A stretch of 11,525 nucleotides of DNA. Origin: Pseudomonadota bacterium (lineage in GTDB: Bacteria > Pseudomonadota > Gammaproteobacteria > Burkholderiales > SG8-39). Where the stretch lies: contig QGUL01000019.1 in assembly GCA_003242425.1 (NCBI GenBank), positions 1-11,525 of the forward strand. The letters are read 5' to 3'. The position numbers were made by a program, and so were the translations under genes. Position 1 is the stretch's first letter. Each line of letters opens with the position of its first letter. Under the pieces are notes generated by a model. That model was not told where the DNA came from. It saw only the letters and a program-made list of their open reading frames with translations, and ran no database searches. Shown here one piece after another: positions 1-6,320 of this stretch.

Positions 1-917
1 CGCGGGAGGGACGAACCCGTCTTTGGGTTTTTCCTTTTGGGAAGGCCGGCCTTCCCACGGGACAAGGCAAGGTCCGCACGGTCGACGCGCGCACGGCCGA
101 GTTGCTGAAGGAGCCCAAGTTCAACGAGGGCTTCATCTACCTCATGTTCAAGCTGCACGTCGATCTGTTCGCGGGTATGGCGGGCACGCTCTTCCTCGGT
201 TTCATGGGGTTGCTGCTGGTGATCGCGATCGTGTCGGGCGTGGTGCTCTACGCGCCCTTCATGCGCAAGCTGGAGTTCGGCACCGTGCGCCGCAACCAGT
301 CTGCACGGCTGAAATGGCTGGATCTGCACAACCTGCTCGGCATCGTGACGCTCGCCTGGCTGTTCGTGGTCGGGCTCACCGGCGTGATCAACACGCTGGC
401 GCAGCCCCTCACCGCGCTGTGGCGTTTCGATCAGGTGAGCGAAATGATCGCGCCCTACCAGGGGCAGCCGCCCGTCACCGAGCCCGGCTCGCTCGATGCG
501 GCGGTGCGCGCGGCGCAGGCGCTGGAACCGGACATGCACGTCAGCTTCGTCGCCTTTCCCGGCACCAACTTCGCGAGCCCCTACCACTACGGGGTCTTCA
601 TGCGCGGCAACGAGCCGCTCACTGCCCGTCTGTTCAAGCCCGTGCTCGTCGATGCGCGCACCGCGGAAGTGACCGACAGCCGCGAACTGCCGTGGTACAT
701 CACCACCCTGCTCATCTCGCAGCCGCTGCATTTCGGCGATTACGGCGGCACGCCGATGCAAATCCTCTGGGCCCTGCTCGATCTCATGAGCATTGTCGTG
801 TTGTGGAGCGGGCTGGTGCTGTGGTGGCGTCGCCGCAGACAGCCGCTGGAAGCCATCGCGCGCGAAGCCGAGGCCGAAATCGAATCCGGGCTCGTGACGG
901 CGAAGGAGTCGATATGA
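1..917 (+). CDS. PepSY-TM inner-membrane protein, probable siderophore reductase (5' end outside window)
   Basis: This is a PepSY-associated transmembrane protein, the family of FoxB/PiuB, which reduces or handles ferric siderophores at the inner membrane. The frame is open from base 3 with no stop, giving 304 residues in the window, so the start lies upstream; a TTG at 102 is only an internal codon. Residues ahead of it (LWVF...VRTVDARTAELL) look like the end of a periplasmic PepSY domain. Three membrane segments follow: about 210-285, 340-400 and 760-830 in bases. Conserved histidines stand in FKLHVDLFAG and WLDLHNLLG, the positions expected for heme ligands in FoxB-like proteins, and a QPLHFGDYGG motif precedes the last helix. 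Family members have four helices, so the first is missing here. The stop overlaps the next ATG (ATGA). The receptor gene downstream supports a role in siderophore-iron use. The exact substrate is unknown. Confidence 0.85.
   Translation, partial: REGRTRLWVFPFGKAGLPTGQGKVRTVDARTAELLKEPKFNEGFIYLMFKLHVDLFAGMAGTLFLGFMGLLLVIAIVSGVVLYAPFMRKLEFGTVRRNQSARLKWLDLHNLLGIVTLAWLFVVGLTGVINTLAQPLTALWRFDQVSEMIAPYQGQPPVTEPGSLDAAVRAAQALEPDMHVSFVAFPGTNFASPYHYGVFMRGNEPLTARLFKPVLVDARTAEVTDSRELPWYITTLLISQPLHFGDYGGTPMQILWALLDLMSIVVLWSGLVLWWRRRRQPLEAIAREAEAEIESGLVTAKESI
39..56. repeat. Perfect 18-bp palindrome inside the PepSY-TM gene
   Basis: GGGAAGGCCGGCCTTCCC reads the same on both strands. It follows a small hairpin (AACCC 14-18, GGGTT 25-29) and a T-rich run (27-37 region). 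Both lie within the open frame of the PepSY-TM protein, so it is either a constrained coding stretch or a structured RNA or DNA site. Confidence 0.6.
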
Positions 918-1102
918 GCGCGCGCCGCACGCTCAGCGAGGTATACCGCTGGCCCGCCGCCATCGCCCTGGCCAGCCTCGTCGGCCTGTCGAGCGCGCTG
1001 TTCGCCGACGGCTTCTGGGATGCCGTCTCCTGGATCGCGCTCGCCGTTCCCGTCGCGGTCGGATGCTGGAAGTGGTTCAACGCGGGTTCGGGTTCCGCAT
1101 GA
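914..1102 (+). CDS. Small two-helix membrane protein of the siderophore operon
   Basis: This is a 62-residue protein starting at ATG 914, which overlaps the stop of the PepSY-TM gene (ATGA). A good Shine-Dalgarno (GAAGGAG, about 902-908) sits 5 nt upstream, which decides the start. After a short basic N-terminus (MSARRTLSEVYRW), two hydrophobic stretches are visible at about residues 13-31 and 38-53, separated by ADGFWDA. The C-terminus is short and polar. Small proteins of this layout commonly follow PepSY-TM genes in siderophore uptake loci. No function is established; a partner or stabiliser of the reductase is an inference from gene order. The overlap implies translational coupling. Confidence 0.75.
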   Translation: MSARRTLSEVYRWPAAIALASLVGLSSALFADGFWDAVSWIALAVPVAVGCWKWFNAGSGSA

Positions 1103-1115
1103 AAGTCTGACAGGT

Positions 1116-1137
1116 GGCGTCCACTATTGCGGACGCC
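1116..1137 (+). terminator. Stem-loop between the small membrane gene and the TonB receptor
   Basis: GGCGTCC (1116-1122) and GGACGCC (1131-1137) form a perfect 7-bp GC-rich stem with an 8-nt loop, followed by GTTTCT. It lies 13 nt past the stop of the small membrane gene and 54 nt before the receptor start. It could be a weak intrinsic terminator or an attenuator that lowers receptor expression relative to the upstream genes. The T-tract is poor, so the role is uncertain. Confidence 0.35.
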
Positions 1138-1191
1138 GTTTCTCCATCCCCGCCAGCCGTCGCCAGCCCCGTACTGCATGAGAGGAGTGCT

Positions 1192-3282
1192 ATGCAAAAG
1201 CACGGCTGGCGGCTACGGCCGCTCATCTTCGCATGCCTGCTGGCCTATGCCGGCGCCGGCATGACACAGGACGCGACACAACTGCCCACCGTCGAAGTGA
1301 AGGCGGAGGCGGCGACCGAATCGGCGACCGGCCCGGTCGGCGGCTACGCCGCCACACGCAGCGCCACCGCCACCAAGACCGACACGCCGCTCGTCGAAAC
1401 GCCGGCATCGATTTCCATCGTCACGCGCGAGCGCATCGAGGACCAGGGCGCCACGTCTCTGCAGGACGCGCTCAACTACGCGGCAGGCGTGCGCTCGGAC
1501 GCCTACGGCCTCGATTCGCGCACGGACAGCGTGCGCGTGCGGGGCACCTATCCCGCCGAATTCAAGGACGGCCTCGCGCGCCAACTGACCGGGTACTACA
1601 CCAGCAGCACACGCAACGATCCGTTCCTCTTCGAGCGCATCGAGGTGCTGCGCGGTCCCGCGTCCATGCTTTACGGACAAGGCAGCACCGCGGGCATCAT
1701 CAACCTCGTCACCAAGCGGCCGCTGCCCGAAGCGCAGCGCGAAATCGGTGTGCAATACGGCAGCTTCGATCGCAAGCAGCTGCAAATGGATTTCACCGGG
1801 CCGCTGACCGAGGACGGGCAGTTCCTGTATCGCCTGATCGCCGTGGCGCGCGATGCCGACACCCAGGTCGATCATGTGGAGGACGACCGGAAACTGTTCG
1901 CGCCTTCGCTCACCTGGCGCCCGGGTCCCGACACCTCCCTGACACTGCAGGCGCTCTGGCAGGACGACCACAGCGGCTCCACCTCGCAGTTCTTCCCGTG
2001 GCGCGGCGTCCGCCTGCCTAACCCGAACGGCAGCATTCCGCTCGACCGCTTCATCGGCGAGCCGGGATTCGATCGCTACGACTCCGAGCGCAAGGAAATC
2101 GGCTGGCTGTTCGAACACCGTCTGAACGGCGACTGGACGGTGCGGCAGCACACGCGTTATGCGCACAACCGGGTCGAGTACCGCACCCTCTACGCGGACT
2201 CTTTCAGCAATCCGGACGATCCGTTCATCGATCCCGACGATCGCGTCATGAACCGCTGGGCCTTCCTGGAAGACCGGACCACGAAAGTGCTCGCCACCGA
2301 CCAGCATCTGGTGGGGAAGTTCCGCACCGGCGCCGTACAGCATCAATTACTGCTCGGATTCGATTACGCGAGTCACCACAGCGAGGCCGAAAGCGGCGGC
2401 GGATTCGGTTTTCCGATCGACATCTACGCCCCGGTGTACGGCAACTTCGTCGAGCCTGCGATGGCCGACGGTCCTTACTCGAGGATGCGCCACGCGGGCG
2501 TTTACGTGCAGGACCAACTCAGGTTCGGCCGCTGGATTCTCACCGCGGGGCTGCGCCACGACCGCGTCACGAGCAAGGCGGAGGGTCAGGACGAGGAGAA
2601 GGACCGCGCCACGACGCGGCGCGCCGCGGTGATGTACAGGTTCGACGGCGGGATCGCGCCCTACGTGAGCTATACGGAATCGTTCACGCCCGTGGCGGGC
2701 GTCAATGCGGCGGGCAGACACTACAAGCCGCTTGAGGGCGAGCAGGTGGAAATCGGCATCAAGTTCGAACCGCCCGGCCGGCGCATGATGTACAACCTCG
2801 CGTTCTACGAGCTGAAGGAAAGCAATCAGCTCGTTGCCGATCCCCTCAATCCCGGCAGTTCGCTGCAGACGGGCGAAATCGTCAATCGCGGCTTCGAGGC
2901 GGAAGCGATCGGACGGCTGCTGCCGTGGCTCGACATCGCGGCGCACTACAACTACATCGACATCGACCCCACGCTCGAGGCGATACCGAAGCATCAGGCC
3001 GCGGTGTGGGCGCAAAGCCGCTTCTCCATCGGCGATCGTCCCGGCTTCCTCGCGGGCCTGGGCGTGCGCTACTTCAGCGCCTTCACCGACAGCGCCGCGC
3101 CGAGGACGCCGAGCGTCACGCTCTACGACGCCATGATCGGCTATCAGCACGGTCCGTGGCACTACGCGCTCAACGTGCAGAACATCGAGGACGAGAAATA
3201 CGTGTCCACCTGCCTCGGTCGCGGCGACTGCTGGTTCGGCGCGCGGCGCACCGCCGTGCTGACGGCCAGCTATCGTTTCTGA
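1192..3282 (+). CDS. TonB-dependent ferric-siderophore outer-membrane receptor (FhuA/FoxA type)
   Basis: The chosen start is ATG 1192 because AGAGGAG (1181-1187) lies 4 nt upstream and a signal peptide follows at once (MQKHGWRLRPLIFACLLAYA, then AGAGMTQ). An in-frame GTG at 1114 would add 26 residues without a good ribosome site. The product has 696 residues, a usual length for siderophore receptors. A TonB box-like segment (LPTVEVKAE, 31-39) precedes the plug domain at about 65-190, with TPASISIVTRE, FERIEVLRGPASMLYGQGS and GIINLVTKRP, typical of the TIGR01783 siderophore-receptor family. A 22-strand barrel follows, ending in a terminal Phe (ASYRF). The end, with a Cys pair (STCLGRGDCWFGARR), resembles FhuA/FoxA hydroxamate-siderophore receptors. 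It imports a ferric siderophore across the outer membrane using TonB-ExbBD energy. The actual ligand cannot be read from sequence. No Fur box is visible just upstream, so control probably acts at a promoter outside the window. Confidence 0.93.
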   Translation: MQKHGWRLRPLIFACLLAYAGAGMTQDATQLPTVEVKAEAATESATGPVGGYAATRSATATKTDTPLVETPASISIVTRERIEDQGATSLQDALNYAAGVRSDAYGLDSRTDSVRVRGTYPAEFKDGLARQLTGYYTSSTRNDPFLFERIEVLRGPASMLYGQGSTAGIINLVTKRPLPEAQREIGVQYGSFDRKQLQMDFTGPLTEDGQFLYRLIAVARDADTQVDHVEDDRKLFAPSLTWRPGPDTSLTLQALWQDDHSGSTSQFFPWRGVRLPNPNGSIPLDRFIGEPGFDRYDSERKEIGWLFEHRLNGDWTVRQHTRYAHNRVEYRTLYADSFSNPDDPFIDPDDRVMNRWAFLEDRTTKVLATDQHLVGKFRTGAVQHQLLLGFDYASHHSEAESGGGFGFPIDIYAPVYGNFVEPAMADGPYSRMRHAGVYVQDQLRFGRWILTAGLRHDRVTSKAEGQDEEKDRATTRRAAVMYRFDGGIAPYVSYTESFTPVAGVNAAGRHYKPLEGEQVEIGIKFEPPGRRMMYNLAFYELKESNQLVADPLNPGSSLQTGEIVNRGFEAEAIGRLLPWLDIAAHYNYIDIDPTLEAIPKHQAAVWAQSRFSIGDRPGFLAGLGVRYFSAFTDSAAPRTPSVTLYDAMIGYQHGPWHYALNVQNIEDEKYVSTCLGRGDCWFGARRTAVLTASYRF

Positions 3283-3289
3283 TGCCCGG

Positions 3290-3310
3290 CCGCCGCCTCA
3301 CCAGCGGCGG
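3290..3310. terminator. GC stem-loop at the convergent receptor/lipoprotein junction
   Basis: CCGCCGC (3290-3296) and GCGGCGG (3304-3310) form a perfect 7-bp stem with a 7-nt loop. It starts 7 nt past the receptor stop and covers the last codons of the opposing lipoprotein gene. Its place between convergent genes fits a bidirectional terminator, but no T-tract follows on either strand and the repeat partly encodes the Arg-Arg-Trp tail, so it may be incidental. Confidence 0.25.
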
Positions 3311-3666
3311 TAGGGATGGACCCAGTAGGAGCCGAATGGATAGGAGTAACCGGGCCAGCCGTAGAAGAAATACTGATCGCGCGTCTGCAGGTGCTGCTCC
3401 CAGCGCTCGGCGGCGATGTAGGTTTCCTGCATGTAGTCGAGCACCTCGTCGGGCACGCCGCGGTTCTTGAGATCGGCGAGCTGACTGCCTGACAACCGGT
3501 ACACGGCGCGCGCCGCCTTCATGCGCTCGATGATCTGCTCGGGCGGCATTTTCTCGTTCGACCACTGCACGATCTCGTCGATGGTCGGCGCCGGCGGCAG
3601 CGGCGTGGTCGCGCATCCGACCAGGACAAAAAGGCTGAGCAGCAGTGTCGCGAGTAAACGGCTCAT
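3298..3666 (-). CDS. Small outer-membrane lipoprotein of unknown function
   Basis: This is a 122-residue protein with a lipoprotein signal peptide: basic MSR start, hydrophobic stretch at 4-14 and lipobox LVGC with Cys at residue 18. The residue after Cys is Ala, so outer-membrane sorting is expected. The mature part has a compact helical domain (about 28-85: IDEIVQWSNEKMPPEQIIERM, then YRLSGSQLADLKNRGVPDEVLDYMQ), a pattern seen in small proteobacterial lipoproteins of unknown role. A short tail follows, very rich in Tyr, Trp, Phe, Pro and Gly (FFYGWPGYSYPFGSYWVHPYRRW). No catalytic motif is visible. It is transcribed alone, convergent with the receptor (15 nt between stops) and divergent from ugpB. 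The ribosome-binding site is weak. I do not recognise a named gene. Confidence 0.8.
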   Translation of the reverse strand: MSRLLATLLLSLFVLVGCATTPLPPAPTIDEIVQWSNEKMPPEQIIERMKAARAVYRLSGSQLADLKNRGVPDEVLDYMQETYIAAERWEQHLQTRDQYFFYGWPGYSYPFGSYWVHPYRRW

Positions 3667-3784
3667 GGCATTGACCAGGCGGCAACGGCTGTTCCTGTCG
3701 CCGCATCAACACTCTTCACACCCCAGGGCGTGATTATTGCCCCGAGCATGCGCGCGCGGCGGCGGAAGCGGCTGCCGCAGTTCC

Positions 3785-3790
3785 TATAAT
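3785..3790 (+). promoter_or_regulatory. Probable -10 element of the ugpB promoter
   Basis: A perfect TATAAT lies 26 nt before the ugpB ATG in an otherwise GC-rich 150-nt divergent intergenic region. The -35 region about 17 nt upstream (near 3762-3767) is poor, so an activator may be needed. AAGGA (3805-3809) is the ribosome-binding site, 7 nt from the ATG. A convincing Pho box was looked for and not found. Confidence 0.5.
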
Positions 3791-3816
3791 CCTCTCCGTT
3801 TTGCAAGGACAGCGTC

Positions 3817-5139
3817 ATGAAGTTTTGCCGGCTTCGCATCGGCCTGTTGGTGATACTCCTGCTCGTATCGGTACGCGTCCAGGCGGCGACCGAAATCCAA
3901 TTCTGGCATTCGATGGACGGCGCGCTCGGCGAAGCCTTGCAGCAGCTCACCGACGCGTTCAACGCCGCCCAGTCCGACTACAAAGTCGTGCCCGTGTACA
4001 AGGGCAGTTACGACGAAGCCGTGGGCGCGGTACGCGCGGCCTTCCTGGAAGGCAAGTCGCCGCACATCGTCCAGATCTATGACCTCGGCACCGCCAATTT
4101 GATCGCCTCCAAGCAGATTATCAAGCCCGTGCACGAGGTGCTCAAAGAAACAGGTGTACACATCCCTTCCGACGCCTACGCCCCGGCCGCCTGGAGCTAT
4201 TACGCCGACTCCAAGGGCCGGCTGATGGGACTGCCCTTCAATGTCTCCACTCCCGTGCTGTTCTACAACCGCGACCTGTTGAAGCGCGCGGGTGTGGAGC
4301 CGGATTCGCCGATCACGACCTGGTACGACCTGCAGAAAGTGCTGCTGGCGGTACGGCAGTCGGGCGCGGCGCCATGCGGCCTCACTACCACCATGCCCTC
4401 CTGGGTGCTGCTGGAAAACACGCTGGTGTGGCACAGCCAGGAATTCGCGACCCGCAACAACGGCTTCGACGGCACCGACGCCCGACTGACGTTCAACACG
4501 CGCCTCGCGATCCGTCACATTTCGCTGCTGTCCTCCTGGATCAAGAGCACGCTCTTCACCTACGCCGGCCGGCGCGAGGAAGGCCAGGCGCTGTTCGTGC
4601 GCGGCGACTGCGCTTTCCTGACCGCCTCGTCCGCGGCCTACGCCGACATCCGCAAATCCGCCGGCTTCGACTTCGGCGTGCTGCCCATGCCCTATTACGA
4701 CGACATCAACAACGCCCCCTACAACACCGCCGTGGGCGGTGCGGGGATATGGGTGATGGCGGGCAAGAAGCCGGCGGAGTACAAGGGCGTCGCGAAATTC
4801 CTCGCCTATCTCGCCAAACCGGAAACGCAGGCCGCCTGGCATCAGCAGACCGGCTACCTGCCGCTGTCGCGCGCCGCCTACGAGCTGACGAAGAAAAGCG
4901 GCTTCTACGACGAGCACCCCGGCACCGAAATCGCCGTGCAGACCGTTACCCATGCCAGCCGGCCCACCGCCCATTCGCGCGGCATCCGCCTGGGCAACTA
5001 CGCGCTCATCCGCGCCATCATCGAAGAGGAGCTGGAAGCGGTCTGGGCTTCGGTAAAATCGCCCAAGGCCGCGCTCGACACCGCCGTGCAGCGCGGCAAC
5101 GAAGTCCTGCGCCGTTTCGAACGCGGCGCGAATTTCTAG
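3817..5139 (+). CDS. ugpB: sn-Glycerol-3-phosphate ABC transporter periplasmic binding protein UgpB
   Basis: This 440-residue protein closely follows the E. coli UgpB pattern over its whole length (about 438 residues there). It has a signal peptide (1-23, ending VQA) and opens with EIQFWHSMDGALGE. Recognisable blocks include YKGSYDEAV, ASKQIIKPVHEV, FNVSTPVLFYN, NNGFDGTDA, GDCAFLTASSAAYADIR, GGAGIWVM, AKPETQAAWHQQTGYLPLS, RGIRLGN and EEELEAVW. Residues matching the known ligand pocket of E. coli UgpB, as far as I can place them from memory, are Tyr65, Ser144, Trp169, Ser271 or 272, Gly308, Tyr348 and Arg391. The acidic pocket residue is Asp89 where E. coli has Glu. It should bind glycerol-3-phosphate or glycerophosphodiesters in the periplasm and deliver them to UgpAEC. 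No permease or ATPase gene is next to it: a DUF4442 gene follows and a divergent lipoprotein precedes. It therefore depends on transporter genes elsewhere, or is an orphan. Confidence 0.95.
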   Translation: MKFCRLRIGLLVILLLVSVRVQAATEIQFWHSMDGALGEALQQLTDAFNAAQSDYKVVPVYKGSYDEAVGAVRAAFLEGKSPHIVQIYDLGTANLIASKQIIKPVHEVLKETGVHIPSDAYAPAAWSYYADSKGRLMGLPFNVSTPVLFYNRDLLKRAGVEPDSPITTWYDLQKVLLAVRQSGAAPCGLTTTMPSWVLLENTLVWHSQEFATRNNGFDGTDARLTFNTRLAIRHISLLSSWIKSTLFTYAGRREEGQALFVRGDCAFLTASSAAYADIRKSAGFDFGVLPMPYYDDINNAPYNTAVGGAGIWVMAGKKPAEYKGVAKFLAYLAKPETQAAWHQQTGYLPLSRAAYELTKKSGFYDEHPGTEIAVQTVTHASRPTAHSRGIRLGNYALIRAIIEEELEAVWASVKSPKAALDTAVQRGNEVLRRFERGANF

Positions 5140-5178
5140 CAGCGGTGGGAGGACGACTTCGTCAGGTTCCTGGACGGT

Positions 5179-5628
5179 TTGTCGCCGCGCTGGTTCGTTT
5201 TCCTGCTCAATTTCTGGCCGCCCTTCCGTTGCGCGGGTATCCGCGTGCGGCGCATTTCCCCGGACTGGCGCGAGATCGACGTAGAGTTGCGGATGGGGCT
5301 GCTCAACCGCAACTACATGGGCTCGCATTTCGGCGGATCGCTGTTCTCCATGACCGATCCGTTCTTCTGGCTGATCGTGTCGCGCGCCCTGGGCCGCGAT
5401 TACGTCGTCTCGCACAAAGGCGGCCGAATCGAGTTCCTCAAGCCGGGTTACGGTGTGGTGAGGGCGCACTTCGCCGTGAGTGACGACGCGCTGGAAAGCA
5501 TTCGCGCGCGTACGGCCAACGGCGAGCGCGATCTGCCCGAGTTCAGCACCGAAATCGTCGATGAAGCCGGCGTGGTGATCGCCCGCGCCACGCAGATCCT
5601 GCACGTCCGCCGCAGAACAGCGGCCTAG
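5179..5628 (+). CDS. DUF4442 hotdog-fold (thioesterase-like) protein, start codon uncertain
   Basis: The product is at least 149 residues and matches the DUF4442 family, which has a hotdog fold like acyl-CoA thioesterases. Typical stretches are AGIRVRRISPDWREIDVEL, LLNRNYMGSHFGGSLFSMTDPF, LGRDYVV and GRIEFLKPGYG. The first canonical start is TTG 5179. However, the frame is open back to the ugpB stop (TAG 5137-5139, same frame), and the residues before the TTG (VRFLDG) continue the family-like N-terminus. A strong Shine-Dalgarno GGGAGGA (5147-5153) is placed for a start at 5161, where the codon is GTC, not GTG. CTG 5170 is another option. It is probably co-transcribed with ugpB. A cytoplasmic thioesterase or acyl-binding role is inferred from the fold; the substrate is unknown. 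Its stop shares CTAG with the opposing exporter gene. Confidence 0.82.
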   Translation: MSPRWFVFLLNFWPPFRCAGIRVRRISPDWREIDVELRMGLLNRNYMGSHFGGSLFSMTDPFFWLIVSRALGRDYVVSHKGGRIEFLKPGYGVVRAHFAVSDDALESIRARTANGERDLPEFSTEIVDEAGVVIARATQILHVRRRTAA

Positions 5629-6197
5629 GCGAAATCGAAGCCGAGCAGCACCGCGAGGCCGAGCGCGGCGAACAGCGCGGCAGCGGCATAGCGGACCAGT
5701 TTGAACGGGATTTTCTTCGCGGCCTTGTCGGCGAGGAACACCACCGGCGCATTGGCGCACAGCATGCCGAGGGTGGTGCCGCCAACGACAGCGGCGAGCG
5801 ACTCGTACCTGGCGGCGAGCGCGACAGTGGCGAGCTGCGTCTTGTCGCCGATCTCGGCGAGGAAGAAAGCCACCAGGCTGCACATGAACACGCCGTAGGT
5901 GCCCATCCTGCAGGCTGCGTCGTCCTCATCGAGCTTGTCCGGCTTGATCGCCCAGGCGGCGATGCCGAGGAAGGAGGCGCCCAGTCCCCAGCGCAAGGTC
6001 TCCGGTTCGAGCATCTCCCGGATCCAGTTGCCGGCCAGCCCGGCAATGGCATGATTGGCGAGGGTTGCGACCAGGATGCCGAGCACGATCGGCACCGCCT
6101 TGCGGAAGCGGGTGGCGAGGATGAAGGCGAGCAGTTGAGTTTTGTCGCCGATCTCGCCGATGGTGACGGCGAGGGTGGAGACGAAAAAAGCTTCCAT
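5625..6197 (-). CDS. TMEM165/GDT1 (UPF0016) family cation exporter, probably Mn2+
   Basis: This 190-residue membrane protein has the two family signatures, EIGDKT at residues 15-20 and again at 115-120, exactly 100 residues apart in two homologous three-helix halves. These motifs form the cation path in UPF0016/GDT1 proteins, which export Mn2+ (bacterial MneA) or exchange Ca2+/Mn2+ for protons. A charged loop (KPDKLDEDDAA, about 85-95) divides the halves. The start ATG 6197 is chosen because the helix with the first motif follows at once; an in-frame ATG at 6248 lies inside the riboswitch aptamer and is not a plausible start. The leader carries a yybP-ykoY manganese riboswitch, which strongly supports Mn2+ as the substrate. 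The stop overlaps the opposing DUF4442 stop by 4 nt. It lies 203 nt downstream of the phosphomannomutase gene on the same strand and probably has its own promoter. Confidence 0.92.
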   Translation of the reverse strand: MEAFFVSTLAVTIGEIGDKTQLLAFILATRFRKAVPIVLGILVATLANHAIAGLAGNWIREMLEPETLRWGLGASFLGIAAWAIKPDKLDEDDAACRMGTYGVFMCSLVAFFLAEIGDKTQLATVALAARYESLAAVVGGTTLGMLCANAPVVFLADKAAKKIPFKLVRYAAAALFAALGLAVLLGFDFA

Positions 6198-6245
6198 GCG
6201 TCCGGATCGAAACAACGGTCTCGCCGTGCTCAATGCCGAACGCAC
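6198..6245 (-). promoter_or_regulatory. Proposed RBS-sequestering helix of the riboswitch expression platform
   Basis: GTGCGTTCGG in the 3' part of the aptamer (6245-6236) can pair over 10 bp (8 Watson-Crick, 2 G-U) with CCGGACGCAT (6205-6196), which covers the only Shine-Dalgarno-like GGA and the AT of the start codon. The same aptamer bases are needed for the middle stem and the three-way core, so the two folds exclude each other. That fits a translational switch that is off without Mn2+ and on with it. The pairing is seen in the sequence; the mechanism is inferred. Confidence 0.55.
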
Positions 6246-6315
6246 CATGGCCGCGCGGCCAGACTTGTTGATGCGCTCTCCCCGCCGAAGCGGGGCGGCT
6301 ACTCCCCGTGAACCG
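6205..6315 (-). promoter_or_regulatory. yybP-ykoY manganese riboswitch in the exporter leader
   Basis: Read on the minus strand, the leader contains GGGGAGTAGC (6307-6298), a stem CCCCGC-TTCG-GCGGGG (6295-6280), ATCAACA (6272-6266), a stem TGGCC-GCGC-GGCCA (6261-6248), and GGCGAGACCG ending near 6216. GGGGAGUAGC, AUCAACA and GCGAGACC, in this order and spacing, are the conserved parts of the yybP-ykoY (Mn2+-sensing) aptamer. CGCATC (6275-6270) and GGTGCG (6246-6241) can close the middle stem, and ACGG/CCGT gives a short P1. The aptamer ends about 10 nt before the ribosome-binding region of a UPF0016 exporter, a classic target of this riboswitch. No covariance search could be run; the call rests on motif recognition and context. 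Confidence 0.9.
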
Positions 6316-6320
6316 GCGCG

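Noticed and set aside
1103..1191. Fur box before the TonB receptor
   Set aside because: No NATWAT-type repeats are present; the segment is GC-rich with only the 7-bp hairpin.
1213..2346. A 377-residue open frame on the minus strand over the TonB receptor
   Set aside because: It is antisense to a receptor with intact plug and barrel motifs; no signal or domain.
3667..3816. Pho box, Fur box or CRP site in the ugpB/lipoprotein intergenic region
   Set aside because: Only half-site resemblances (such as CGTCAT at the start codon, or TCACA facing the wrong way) were found.
3817..5628. ugpB and the DUF4442 gene as one protein by TAG readthrough or a recent nonsense mutation
   Set aside because: UgpB already ends at its normal length and is periplasmic, whereas DUF4442 proteins are independent and cytoplasmic; the shared frame is better explained by separate initiation.
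3784..5883. A 699-residue open frame on the minus strand over ugpB
   Set aside because: It is antisense to a clear UgpB and the DUF4442 gene and has low-complexity Arg/Gly/Val composition.
6198..6248. Upstream ATG at 6248 as the exporter start
   Set aside because: It lies in the aptamer's TGGCC hairpin, lacks a ribosome site and adds residues unlike the family.
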